Assembly: GCF_001262605.1 (NCBI RefSeq) | Contig: NZ_LGTC01000001.1 | Coordinates: 3,857,001 to 3,921,000 of the forward strand | Source: Pseudobacteroides cellulosolvens ATCC 35603 = DSM 2933 | GTDB taxonomy: Bacteria > Bacillota > Clostridia > Acetivibrionales > DSM-2933 | Length of the DNA stretch: 64,000 nucleotides | Direction of reading: 5' to 3' | In this document: piece after piece, positions 9,753 through 16,886 of the stretch | Layout of the letters: every line of letters starts with the position of its first letter | Numbering within the stretch: position 1 is the first letter of the stretch | Translations under genes and position numbers: made by a program | The notes under the pieces: model-generated | What the model was told of the DNA's origin: nothing | The model's database searches: none | The model's input: only the letters and a program-made list of their open reading frames with translations

Positions 9753-9770
9753 TCCACATCTCTCCTATAT

Positions 9771-10634
9771 TCATTTCCCATTCCGGTCCCTCCAATTGAT
9801 TATTGCCCTTCGTGCCTTTGCTATAGTTACTGCTGTTTCATCATTCTCACTGAATTCAAAACCGTCCTTATTATTTAAAATTTCTATAAGGTGACCAACC
9901 CTGGGAAGTCTTAAGTTCATCTTTCTAAGTGCATCTTTATTGGAAAAAACCTGATCAGTGGTTCCCTCCACCTTGACATTCCCATTGCTTAGTACATAAG
10001 TGTAGTCACAGTATAACGGAACAATATCAATATCATGTGTAGATAATACACAAGTAATTCCAAGCTCCTTCTGAGCGTTTTTAAGCAGCTTCATTATCTC
10101 ACTTACGCCACAAGGATCAAGTCCTGCCGTAGGCTCATCCAGAATCAGCACCTCAGGCTCCATGGCAAGTACTCCTGCTATAGCCACCCTCTTTTTTTGC
10201 CCAAAGCTTAAACTATGGGTTGGTCTATCCTTTAAGTGGCTTATACCTGTTCTATCCATTGCAATATCTACTTTTTGTCTAATATCTTTTTCTTCAAGCT
10301 TCATATTCATAAGACCAAATGAAATATCCTTATACACACTTGCTGAAAACAACTGGTTATCCGGGTCCTGAAAGACAATCCCGACTTTTCTCCTAAGATG
10401 CTTTAATCCATTATGGGAATAGTCCAAAGGTTGTCCATTATAAAGAATGGTTCCGCCTACAGGCTTCAAAATGCCGTTAAAGCATAGAAATAACGTTGAT
10501 TTTCCGGCACCGTTTCCCCCTAATATTGCAGTAGTTTGACTCCTTTTTATTTTTATGTTTACATTTTCCAAAGCTTTAGTTTTATCAGTATATACAAATA
10601 AAAGCTCTTTAGTCTCAAGAATATTATCTGTCAT
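9771..10634 (-). CDS. cbiO: Cobalt ECF transporter ATPase
   Basis: Cytosolic ATPase of the CbiMNQO cobalt importer. Walker A is GGNGAGKST (residues 39-46), the Q-loop is in VFQDPDNQLFS, the signature is LSFGQKKRVAIAG, and Walker B is EVLILDEPTAGLD followed by the H-loop in STHDID. DPDNQ in the Q-loop is typical of ECF-type ATPases. The last ~30 residues after the ATPase core are family-typical. It lies 37 bases after cbiQ in the same operon. Confidence 0.95.
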   Translation of the reverse strand: MTDNILETKELLFVYTDKTKALENVNIKIKRSQTTAILGGNGAGKSTLFLCFNGILKPVGGTILYNGQPLDYSHNGLKHLRRKVGIVFQDPDNQLFSASVYKDISFGLMNMKLEEKDIRQKVDIAMDRTGISHLKDRPTHSLSFGQKKRVAIAGVLAMEPEVLILDEPTAGLDPCGVSEIMKLLKNAQKELGITCVLSTHDIDIVPLYCDYTYVLSNGNVKVEGTTDQVFSNKDALRKMNLRLPRVGHLIEILNNKDGFEFSENDETAVTIAKARRAIINWRDRNGK

Positions 10635-10671
10635 TAAAGAAAACCTCCACCAAAATTCCCAGGATTTTTAG

Positions 10672-11457
10672 TCATTCCTTAAGTGACAACGTTAATAGCA
10701 CCATAAGAAATGCAAACATAGCAGGATTTATAACATCCTTGCAACAAAACCTAATTTCTTCCTCCAAAAAGTTCAACTCTCCATCATAGCCTCTTGCTTC
10801 TAAGGAACGATAAATTTCATCACTTCGTTTAAATGATCTTATAAATAATGATGAAAAAAGAATCTTAACTGACCTGAAGCCTGATGATAAGCCTTCATAC
10901 CCCAGTCTTGCCCTCTGTGAAACAAAAATATTTTCAGCTGTCTCCAAAAGGATAAATATAAATCTGTATGTAAGCCCCATAAGTTCAATTAATAATTTGG
11001 GTACCTTAAGCTTTCGTAAAACTGCCATTAGTTCAAGCATAGGTGTACTGAGGGATAAAAAATACAAGCATGAAATTGTTCCAAGTGCTTTAAAAAATAT
11101 ATTAAGTGCATCCTTGATCCCTTCAATGGTAGCTCCAATTTGTAATCCGGCAATAGAACCTGACAGAATAAACATCCTTTCAGACAAATTTTCAGGTCGG
11201 GTTATTTCTATAGTAATAGCAAGTGTACTCATTAATAAAAACACAAATGGAACTAGCATAAGCTTTAGTATGAAGCCTAAAGGCACCTCTCCCTTTTTAT
11301 AAGTAACCAATATCATTATTAATGCAATAAAAACCGATATGGCTATGGAATCAGCCCAAATGCATATACCCAGAGCAAACAGGGAAAAGAGTAACTTCCT
11401 GATTACACTAACCTTTTTAAGTTTTGAATTGTAAGCATATTTATCAATATTTATCAA
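10672..11457 (-). CDS. cbiQ: Cobalt ECF transporter transmembrane component
   Basis: Integral membrane coupling protein of the cobalt importer. At 261 residues it has about five hydrophobic segments and the coupling-helix motif RSDEIYRSLEARGYDGEL near the C-terminus, which contacts the two ATPase subunits in this family. The preceding VSQRARLGYEG motif is the first coupling box. It overlaps the end of cbiN by four bases. Confidence 0.94.
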   Translation of the reverse strand: MINIDKYAYNSKLKKVSVIRKLLFSLFALGICIWADSIAISVFIALIMILVTYKKGEVPLGFILKLMLVPFVFLLMSTLAITIEITRPENLSERMFILSGSIAGLQIGATIEGIKDALNIFFKALGTISCLYFLSLSTPMLELMAVLRKLKVPKLLIELMGLTYRFIFILLETAENIFVSQRARLGYEGLSSGFRSVKILFSSLFIRSFKRSDEIYRSLEARGYDGELNFLEEEIRFCCKDVINPAMFAFLMVLLTLSLKE

Positions 11458-11777
11458 GTCTTATCTTCCTTCTTTGTTCTTCCTCTCACATATCCAATGT
11501 AATACCCGATTATAAGACAACCTACACCTGCCTGTAGTGCGAATAAAAGGCTCTCAATCTCTCCGCTGGGCGGAGTCCAAACAGATTCAAACCATGGATT
11601 GTAATCAGGCTTTATTTCAGTTATGGTTTTTTCCGCCTTGTCATCGGTCCCTAAAAAATCTCCATGCTTTTGAAGAACAAATGGTACCAGGGTTATAACT
11701 GCTACAAGAAGCAGTAGAATTATATTAGTTTTCCAAATTTCTTTTTTTCCTTTGACTGTTTTGGTACTAGTTGTCAT
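11454..11777 (-). CDS. cbiN: Cobalt transport accessory protein
   Basis: Small two-helix membrane subunit that assists CbiM in metal loading. At 107 residues it has a first hydrophobic helix at about 17-34 and a second at about 80-96. Between them is an extracytoplasmic loop containing FLGTDDKAEKTI, PWFESVWTPPSGEIESLLFALQAG, a strong CbiN signature. It overlaps cbiM and cbiQ by four bases each. Confidence 0.94.
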   Translation of the reverse strand: MTTSTKTVKGKKEIWKTNIILLLLVAVITLVPFVLQKHGDFLGTDDKAEKTITEIKPDYNPWFESVWTPPSGEIESLLFALQAGVGCLIIGYYIGYVRGRTKKEDKT

Positions 11778-12520
11778 TTTGCCACCTCTTCGGACAATAT
11801 TTTCAAATCCTTTAACTCAGAGCTGTTATAAGTTTTTATTACATTGAAAACTACAATTGTAATAATCCCCTCACTTATTGCCAGTGGAATCTGTGTGAAT
11901 GAAAACACTCCTAAAAATTTAGCTACCGACCCGAATATTCCTCCCGAAGGCGAAGGATATGCCAACCCAAGTTGGAATGACGTTACTACATATGTAAAAA
12001 AATTACTACAGGATGCTCCTAAAAAAACTGCAAGCCACAAGGGTCCGCTAAGCTTTCGAACAAGTTTGAATAATCCGTATGCTACAAATGGGCCGACAAT
12101 GGCCATTGAAAACATATTTGCACCTAGCGTAGTAAGTCCTCCATGGCCTAAAAGAAGTGCCTGAAACACCAATACAATTAATCCTATAACAGTCATTGCC
12201 AAAGGCCCGAACACCATCGCTCCCAACCCTGCTCCTGTAGGGTGGGAACAGCTTCCTGTAACAGAAGGTATTTTTAAAGCTGAAAGTGCAAAAGTGTAAG
12301 CACCTGCCATGGCTAATATTATTTTTACCTTTGGATTTAAGTTTACCGTTTTCTGTATGGAAAACAAACCCATCACTATAAAAGGTATTGATGCCGCACC
12401 CCATGAAACACACCATAAGGGCGGAAGGTAACCTTCCATTATATGCATTGCTGAAGCCGATTGAGGAAATAATGCAATCATTAATATAAGTCCTAAAACT
12501 GTTTGATTTTTTCCTGACAT
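11774..12520 (-). CDS. cbiM: Cobalt ECF transporter substrate-binding subunit
   Basis: Membrane S-component that binds Co(II). After a cleavable leader ending PQSASA, the mature N-terminus would be MHIMEGYLPPLWC; in characterised CbiM/NikM the Met1-His2 N-terminus threads into the protein as a metal ligand. Six to seven hydrophobic segments follow, with the HPTGAGLGAMVFGP motif in the middle. I start at ATG 12520, eight bases after AGGAGG; a TTG one codon earlier is less likely. It is the first gene behind the cobalamin riboswitch. Confidence 0.95.
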   Translation of the reverse strand: MSGKNQTVLGLILMIALFPQSASAMHIMEGYLPPLWCVSWGAASIPFIVMGLFSIQKTVNLNPKVKIILAMAGAYTFALSALKIPSVTGSCSHPTGAGLGAMVFGPLAMTVIGLIVLVFQALLLGHGGLTTLGANMFSMAIVGPFVAYGLFKLVRKLSGPLWLAVFLGASCSNFFTYVVTSFQLGLAYPSPSGGIFGSVAKFLGVFSFTQIPLAISEGIITIVVFNVIKTYNSSELKDLKILSEEVAK

Positions 12521-12599
12521 CAAAAAAACCTCCTAACTTTTATTTATTAATATTAATAAAGTTAAGGGGTTAATAAATTTAAAACAACAAAATATAAAC

Positions 12600-12820
12600 A
12601 CCCCCCTATCCTTCGTAGCGTAAACGGTGTACATGTAGCAAGTGTAACCTGATTTATGAGCCTTCAAGGTACACTTATTACTAAACGATAAGGCAGGTAT
12701 TCTGACTAAGCATCATCATTCCTATGTTCCTTCCCGGCTTCCCAGTGGACTATACATAAGAACTCCTCATTCACAGCGGCGGGACCGTATGGGACTCTAA
12801 CCCATTTCCCTTTTAATCGA
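12600..12820 (-). promoter_or_regulatory. Cobalamin (adenosylcobalamin) riboswitch
   Basis: Read on the minus strand, the leader carries the conserved aptamer pieces in order: AAAAGGGAA, GAGTCCCATACGGTCCCGCC followed by GCTGTGA, the B12-box-like TCCACTGGGAAGCCGGGAAG, and AGTCAGAATACCTGCC. A closing CGAT/ATCG helix joins about 12816-12820 to 12686-12689. Beyond it a hairpin (AAGTGTACC / GGTTACACTT) and an ACACC / GGTGT stem before a T-rich stretch make a plausible expression platform. A GTGTAC segment can pair in two exclusive ways. It would shut down the cobalt-uptake and cobalamin operon at high cobalamin. The aptamer is secure; the platform is inferred. Confidence 0.92.
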
Positions 12821-12824
12821 CTTT

Positions 12825-12853
12825 TATATATTAACACTTTTAATATAAGTCAA
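12825..12853 (-). promoter_or_regulatory. Sigma-A promoter of the cobalamin operon
   Basis: Minus-strand TTGACT (-35, 12848-12853) and TATATA (-10, 12825-12830) are spaced by 17 bases. The predicted start, near 12818, falls right at the first base of the riboswitch aptamer, which supports the call. Confidence 0.85.
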
Positions 12854-12975
12854 ACCTTATGTTTTTCTATTCACTTTTCTATAGTTTAATTCATTTTATT
12901 CATTCTTACAATCAAAATATTATTTTTTTTTACAAAATTTTAAATTAAGTGATTCCAAAAAATAACTGGTCAACT

Positions 12976-13048
12976 GGAGATTTCAAAAATATTGATTTTA
13001 CTGATCTTCAACATTAAAAAATTGACCACGGAAATTTTTGAAATCTCC
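12976..13048. repeat. Inverted repeat, 15-bp perfect arms, in divergent intergenic region
   Basis: GGAGATTTCAAAAAT at 12976-12990 is exactly complementary to ATTTTTGAAATCTCC at about 13034-13048, with about 43 bases between. A second short pair, GGTCAA (12968) and TTGACC (13022), lies nearby. No T-run or gene end fits a terminator. It lies between the cobalamin-operon promoter and the sirC promoter. Confidence 0.7.
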
Positions 13049-13099
13049 TCAATACATATTCATATATATTAATATAGCTTTACTTCTCCCCAAACTTCA

Positions 13100-13128
13100 T
13101 TGATTTTATCCATAAATAGCTCTATAAT
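13100..13128 (+). promoter_or_regulatory. Sigma-A promoter of sirC
   Basis: TTGATT (13100-13105) and a consensus TATAAT (13123-13128) are 17 bases apart, about 70 bases before the start codon of the siroheme-branch dehydrogenase. No riboswitch is seen in the short leader. Confidence 0.8.
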
Positions 13129-13196
13129 GTATTTGCAATAGACTTATGTAAGAGATTAATCACCCTTGATATATAAGGTGAACTATGGAGGTACAA

Positions 13197-13832
13197 ATGA
13201 CAGCATTTCCATTCTTTATTGACTTGAAAGGTAAAAAATGTATTGTAGTGGGAGGCGGAAAAGTGGCTTCTAGAAAAGTTGAGATCTTAAGCAGATTTAA
13301 TGGGGATATTGTAATTATAAGCCCTGAAATTTCACATAAGATCAAACTTCTAAAGGACTCCGGAAGACTTGTTCATATTAGTCGATGTTATGAATCATCT
13401 GATATAAGCGGTGCTTTTATGATTATAGCGGCTACTTCAGATACACTGGTTAATGAAAATATTTATAAAGATGCAGTAAATCTTGGCATATTTGTAAATG
13501 TTGCAGATGACCCTAAAAAGTGTACATTTTTCTTTCCCTCAATAGTTAAAAGAAATGATCTTGTGATAGGTATCTCAACATCAGGAAGCTATCCGGCACT
13601 CTCAAAACAAATCCGTAAAAAAATCGACTCAATAATCAATAATAATATAAACGAGGACATAATGTCTATATTAAAAGAGTCTCGGGAAAAAGTAATAAAT
13701 GAGATAGAGGATGATCACGTAAAAGCTGAGATTTTGGATAAAGTTCTTGAGGAAACAGTTTTTACTGACTCCCAAATAGATATTGAACATTTTAAGATAA
13801 GAATGAATGACATTTTACAAAAGTATAAATAA
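13197..13832 (+). CDS. sirC: Precorrin-2 dehydrogenase (siroheme branch)
   Basis: NAD-dependent oxidation of precorrin-2 to sirohydrochlorin, feeding siroheme and the cobalt-early cobalamin route. The N-terminal FFIDLKGKKCIVVGGGKVASRKVE is the Rossmann motif of the CysG-N/Met8p/SirC family, and the central domain has FVNVADDPKKCTFFFPSIVKR and the SGSYPALSKQIRKKI motif. About 211 residues is right for a stand-alone protein. ATG 13197 is preferred, because GGAGG lies just upstream and itself overlaps an earlier in-frame ATG (13185). Transcribed divergently from the cobalamin operon. Ferrochelatase activity is uncertain. Confidence 0.93.
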   Translation: MTAFPFFIDLKGKKCIVVGGGKVASRKVEILSRFNGDIVIISPEISHKIKLLKDSGRLVHISRCYESSDISGAFMIIAATSDTLVNENIYKDAVNLGIFVNVADDPKKCTFFFPSIVKRNDLVIGISTSGSYPALSKQIRKKIDSIINNNINEDIMSILKESREKVINEIEDDHVKAEILDKVLEETVFTDSQIDIEHFKIRMNDILQKYK

Positions 13833-13855
13833 TGGTTTATTAGAATAAACATCAA

Positions 13856-13889
13856 AAGCGAAGGTATAATAATACTACTACCTCCGCTT
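13856..13889 (+). terminator. Hairpin behind sirC
   Basis: AAGCGAAGGTA pairs with TACCTCCGCTT (one mismatch) around a 12-base loop, 24 bases after the sirC stop. The following T content is weak, so it may terminate poorly or be a processing hairpin. Confidence 0.5.
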
Positions 13890-13912
13890 ATGTATCATAT
13901 TAAAGTATGGAT

Positions 13913-14006
13913 TAAAAATTACTTCTGCTTTCTTTGCGAGTGTTGACAAGTTAAGTCAACACATGAGCAAAATTTATAGAGGAAGTTATTTCTTGATCAT
14001 GACTAA
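13913..14006 (+). repeat. Dispersed palindromic repeat, copy A (full length)
   Basis: About 94 bases forming a long imperfect hairpin. The left arm is TTACTTCTGCTTTCTTTGCG; the central stem is GTGTTGAC / GTCAACAC; the right arm is GAGCAAAATTTATAGAGGAA. It shares most of its sequence with copies near 34.9 kb and 50.9 kb, and its right arm with half-copies at 25.8, 39.2 and 54.0 kb. It lies between two convergent genes, 13 bases from the stop of the minus-strand lipoprotein gene. Confidence 0.85.
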
Positions 14007-14018
14007 AAGCAATTAATT

Positions 14019-15014
14019 TTACTTAATATTTTCATATGCCTTATCGGCAAACTCGGTTGTAACAATTTTTTCATATGGAGCTTCCTTTTGCAGTTCTCCT
14101 GCTGTTTTCATAACCTTTTGCAATAATCCAAGTGAATCCTCGTTCATTGCAGGCACTTGACACCATGAATCAGTCTCCTTATACCTTCTTGCTACTGACA
14201 CCAGAGTGTCCAAATCAGAATCAGGAAAAGAAGTTTTGATAGACTTTGCTATCTCTTCCGGGCTATGGCTTTGAACCCACTTCTGCCCTTTATATATGGC
14301 ATTGGTAAATCTCTGTATTACCTCTTTGTTTTTATCTATGTAGCTTTTCTTTGCATAATAAGCAGTATAAGGTATCTCTCCGCTTTCTTTCCCTATAGAT
14401 GCTAAAATGTAGCCTTTTCCTTCCTTTTCCACAGTTGACGCAACAGGCTCAAACAATGTTACATAATCCCCCTGTCCTCCTGTAAAGGCTCCTGCCATAA
14501 GGGCAAATTGTACACTTGTATCTATTTTTACATCCTTACCAGGTATTAAACCTTTTTGCTTCAGTACATACTCTAGAGTCATTTCAGGCACTCCACCTTT
14601 TCTTCCACCAATGATGGTTTTACCTTTTACATTGCTCCACTTAAAATCCGGTTCAGGCTTTCTTCCTACCAGGAATGACCCGTCTCGCTTTGTAAGTTGT
14701 GCAAAAACTACCCCATAGTCTTCCTTGCCTTCATTGTATACATATATGGCAGCCTCAGGCCCGGAAAACCCGATATCCACCTGACCCGACAAAACCGATG
14801 TCATTACCTTATCTGCACCCTGACCGTTGGTAAGGTCAATTTCAAGGCCCTCTTCCTTAAAAAAGCCCTCGTTTAAAGCAACATATTGCGGGGCATAGAA
14901 TACAGAACGGGTAACTTCACTCAAGCGGATTTTTTGGTAATCACTCTTGCCGCAAGCTGTGAATAATAGTAGGAAAACCCCTGCCAGCAAAAAATACACA
15001 TACGCCTTTCGCAT
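14019..15014 (-). CDS. ABC transporter substrate-binding lipoprotein (SsuA/ThiY/NMT1 type)
   Basis: Extracytoplasmic binding lipoprotein. The signal peptide ends in LLLFTACGK, with the lipobox cysteine near residue 21. The body has RSVFYAPQYVALNEGFFKEEG and GQVDIGFSGPEAAIYV, typical of the SsuA/ThiY/NMT1 periplasmic-binding fold. Start at ATG 15014, because GGGGGAGGTG precedes it; an in-frame ATG ten codons upstream lacks a ribosome site. The permease and ATPase genes follow upstream in one operon. Substrate could be a sulfonate, a pyrimidine thiamine precursor or another small organic; nothing here decides. Confidence 0.85.
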   Translation of the reverse strand: MRKAYVYFLLAGVFLLLFTACGKSDYQKIRLSEVTRSVFYAPQYVALNEGFFKEEGLEIDLTNGQGADKVMTSVLSGQVDIGFSGPEAAIYVYNEGKEDYGVVFAQLTKRDGSFLVGRKPEPDFKWSNVKGKTIIGGRKGGVPEMTLEYVLKQKGLIPGKDVKIDTSVQFALMAGAFTGGQGDYVTLFEPVASTVEKEGKGYILASIGKESGEIPYTAYYAKKSYIDKNKEVIQRFTNAIYKGQKWVQSHSPEEIAKSIKTSFPDSDLDTLVSVARRYKETDSWCQVPAMNEDSLGLLQKVMKTAGELQKEAPYEKIVTTEFADKAYENIK

Positions 15015-15083
15015 AATAAACACCTCCCCCCATATGATATTCATTAAAACTTGGAAAGGTGCTATAGATAACGAACTGTAAAA

Positions 15084-15905
15084 TCATCCTTTATTCTTAA
15101 CAAGCAGTTTTTCCACATATGCTACACATCGGTACATAACATACGCCGCTGCTGCAAGAATAAAAACACTGGTCATTACCAAGTCAAGCTGAAACACCTG
15201 ACCACCATAAACTATAAGATATCCAATGCCTGCCTTGGAAATCAAAAACTCCCCGACAATTACTCCAACCCATGAAAGCCCTACATTTACCTTAAGTGCA
15301 TTCATTATTACAGGAAGCGATGACGGCAGCACCACCTTCATCATTATTTGAAATTTATTAGCCCCAAAGGTCTTTGCCAGTTTAATTTTATCAGGATCTA
15401 CCCCTAAAAATCCATTCAATATTTCCAGAATAGTCACAATAATTGAAATTGTAAGTACAATTGCAATTATTGATATAGGACCTGCACCTATCCATACAAT
15501 AAATATTGGTCCTAATGCAATTTTAGGCAAACTATTTAGTATGACCAGGTATGGTTCAAAAACTTTTGATAAAAACTCAGACCACCACAATATAACAGCT
15601 ATTATTATGCCTAATACAGTACCAAGGGAAAACCCTACAACCGTCTCCATGCAAGTTATGCCAATATGTTCAAACAGCTGTCCTTCTCTGTAAAGACTAA
15701 TAAGCGTGGAAAAAATCCTTGATGGCTGGCTTGTTATAAAAGGATCAATAAACTTTAACCTTGCAGCCGCCTCCCATAACCCGAGGAATAAGACCAGTAT
15801 AAGTATTTGAGTCAATAGTATGCTAAACCTTTTTATACGGACCTTCTTAAGATACTCCATATGCTCCTGTGATATGTAATCATTACCCCTATTATACATG
15901 AACAT
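15084..15905 (-). CDS. ABC transporter permease (SsuC/ThiX type)
   Basis: Membrane permease partner of the adjacent binding protein. After the RIKRFSILLTQ start of the first membrane segment there are about six hydrophobic helices and the EAA-type coupling motif LAKTFGANKFQIMMKVVLPSSLPVIMNAL region. I start it at ATG 15905, with AAGGAG five bases upstream, giving 273 residues and a 14-base overlap with the ATPase gene. A longer open frame to 16040 lies inside the ATPase gene and is not family-like. Confidence 0.88.
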   Translation of the reverse strand: MFMYNRGNDYISQEHMEYLKKVRIKRFSILLTQILILVLFLGLWEAAARLKFIDPFITSQPSRIFSTLISLYREGQLFEHIGITCMETVVGFSLGTVLGIIIAVILWWSEFLSKVFEPYLVILNSLPKIALGPIFIVWIGAGPISIIAIVLTISIIVTILEILNGFLGVDPDKIKLAKTFGANKFQIMMKVVLPSSLPVIMNALKVNVGLSWVGVIVGEFLISKAGIGYLIVYGGQVFQLDLVMTSVFILAAAAYVMYRCVAYVEKLLVKNKG

Positions 15906-16659
15906 CCAGCTCCTTCCATATTGCATTGAAGTATTTTGAAAATTCAGGGGCCTCCCTTGATTTAAGAGGTGTTCTTTGGCTGCAGGAAAATATAATTTCA
16001 TGGATGCTTTTAACTTTTGCAGGCCTTTTTGAAAGAACAACTACCCTATCTGCAACACTGATGCATTCGGCTATGTCATGGGTTACAAGTATGGCAGTTT
16101 TATTTTCTTTCTTAATAATAGCATAAATATCATCCGTAACTGCCAATCTGGTCTGATAATCAAGTGCTGAAAACGCTTCATCAAGTAACAGTATTTCCGG
16201 CTTTGCGGCAAGGGTTCTTATAAGTGCTGCCCTCTGCCGCATGCCACCTGATAGCTGTGAAGGGTACTTATCTTTAAATTCGTAAAGCCCATAAGTCTCT
16301 AAAAGCTCTAATGCATAGTCTTTGCTTTCTTTTGAAAGTGTTCTCCTGATTTCCAAGCCTAAAAGCGTATTCTGAAGAATTGTCCTCCATTCGAAAAGAT
16401 GGTCCTTCTGCAGCATGTATCCAACCATTCGCAAATTCTCTTGCTGAGGCTTGCCTGCTATAAGAACCTTTCCCGATGTTGGATTCACAAGTCCTGAAAT
16501 AAGGGAAAGTATCGTTGATTTTCCGCAGCCGCTAGGACCTACAATGCTGATAAACTCTCCTTTTTTTACGGAGAGATCTATGTTTTCCAGGGCATTTATC
16601 TCACCATTGAGTGAGTGATATTTCATCCCAATGTTCTCCAGTTTTACAATACTATCCAC
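15892..16659 (-). CDS. ABC transporter ATP-binding protein (SsuB/TauB type)
   Basis: ATPase of the same importer. Walker A is GPSGCGKST (about residues 42-50), the Q-loop is in GYMLQKDHLFEW, the signature is LSGGMRQRAALIR, Walker B is EILLLDEAFSALD, and the switch histidine is in LVTHDIAE. It is the first gene of a three-gene minus-strand operon (ATPase-permease-binding protein). About 225 bases separate it from the preceding sugar transporter gene. No riboswitch was recognised in that gap, so a thiamine assignment has no support. Confidence 0.9.
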   Translation of the reverse strand: MDSIVKLENIGMKYHSLNGEINALENIDLSVKKGEFISIVGPSGCGKSTILSLISGLVNPTSGKVLIAGKPQQENLRMVGYMLQKDHLFEWRTILQNTLLGLEIRRTLSKESKDYALELLETYGLYEFKDKYPSQLSGGMRQRAALIRTLAAKPEILLLDEAFSALDYQTRLAVTDDIYAIIKKENKTAILVTHDIAECISVADRVVVLSKRPAKVKSIHEIIFSCSQRTPLKSREAPEFSKYFNAIWKELDVHV

Positions 16660-16773
16660 ATCCCATACCGCCCTATCAATAATAATGGTATATTATATTC
16701 TGACATTAGAATCCATGGTGCCTAAATTTTTAGACAGGGCATAATCGCTTGCAATTTTGTCACACTTGATCGT

Positions 16774-16820
16774 AGTTGCGAGAAATTATGATATAGATTA
16801 CATCATAATTTCTCGCAACT
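16774..16820. repeat. Long perfect inverted repeat (second palindrome family, copy 1)
   Basis: AGTTGCGAGAAATTATGAT (16774-16792) and ATCATAATTTCTCGCAACT (16802-16820) are exact complements: a 19-bp stem with a nine-base loop. No T-run follows on either strand. Its left edge resembles the palindrome at 23484-23566 (CTTGAT, AGTTG, CG, AGAAATTA in the same order). Confidence 0.8.
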
Positions 16821-16821
16821 A

Positions 16822-16862
16822 AAAAAGCCTTGAAAGAGTGTTAAGCTCCGTCAAGGCTTTTT
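16822..16862 (-). terminator. Rho-independent terminator of the lplA-type operon
   Basis: AAAAAGCCTTGA / TCAAGGCTTTTT forms a 12-bp stem around a 17-base loop, with a T-run at the minus-strand 3' side. It starts about 25 bases after the stop codon of the sugar-binding lipoprotein gene. Confidence 0.85.
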
Positions 16863-16886
16863 GTAATGCTATTATAGCACTATTAA

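Noticed and set aside
16660..16770. Possible thiamine riboswitch before the SsuB-like ATPase
   Set aside because: The conserved CTGAGA and related segments of a TPP element are not present.
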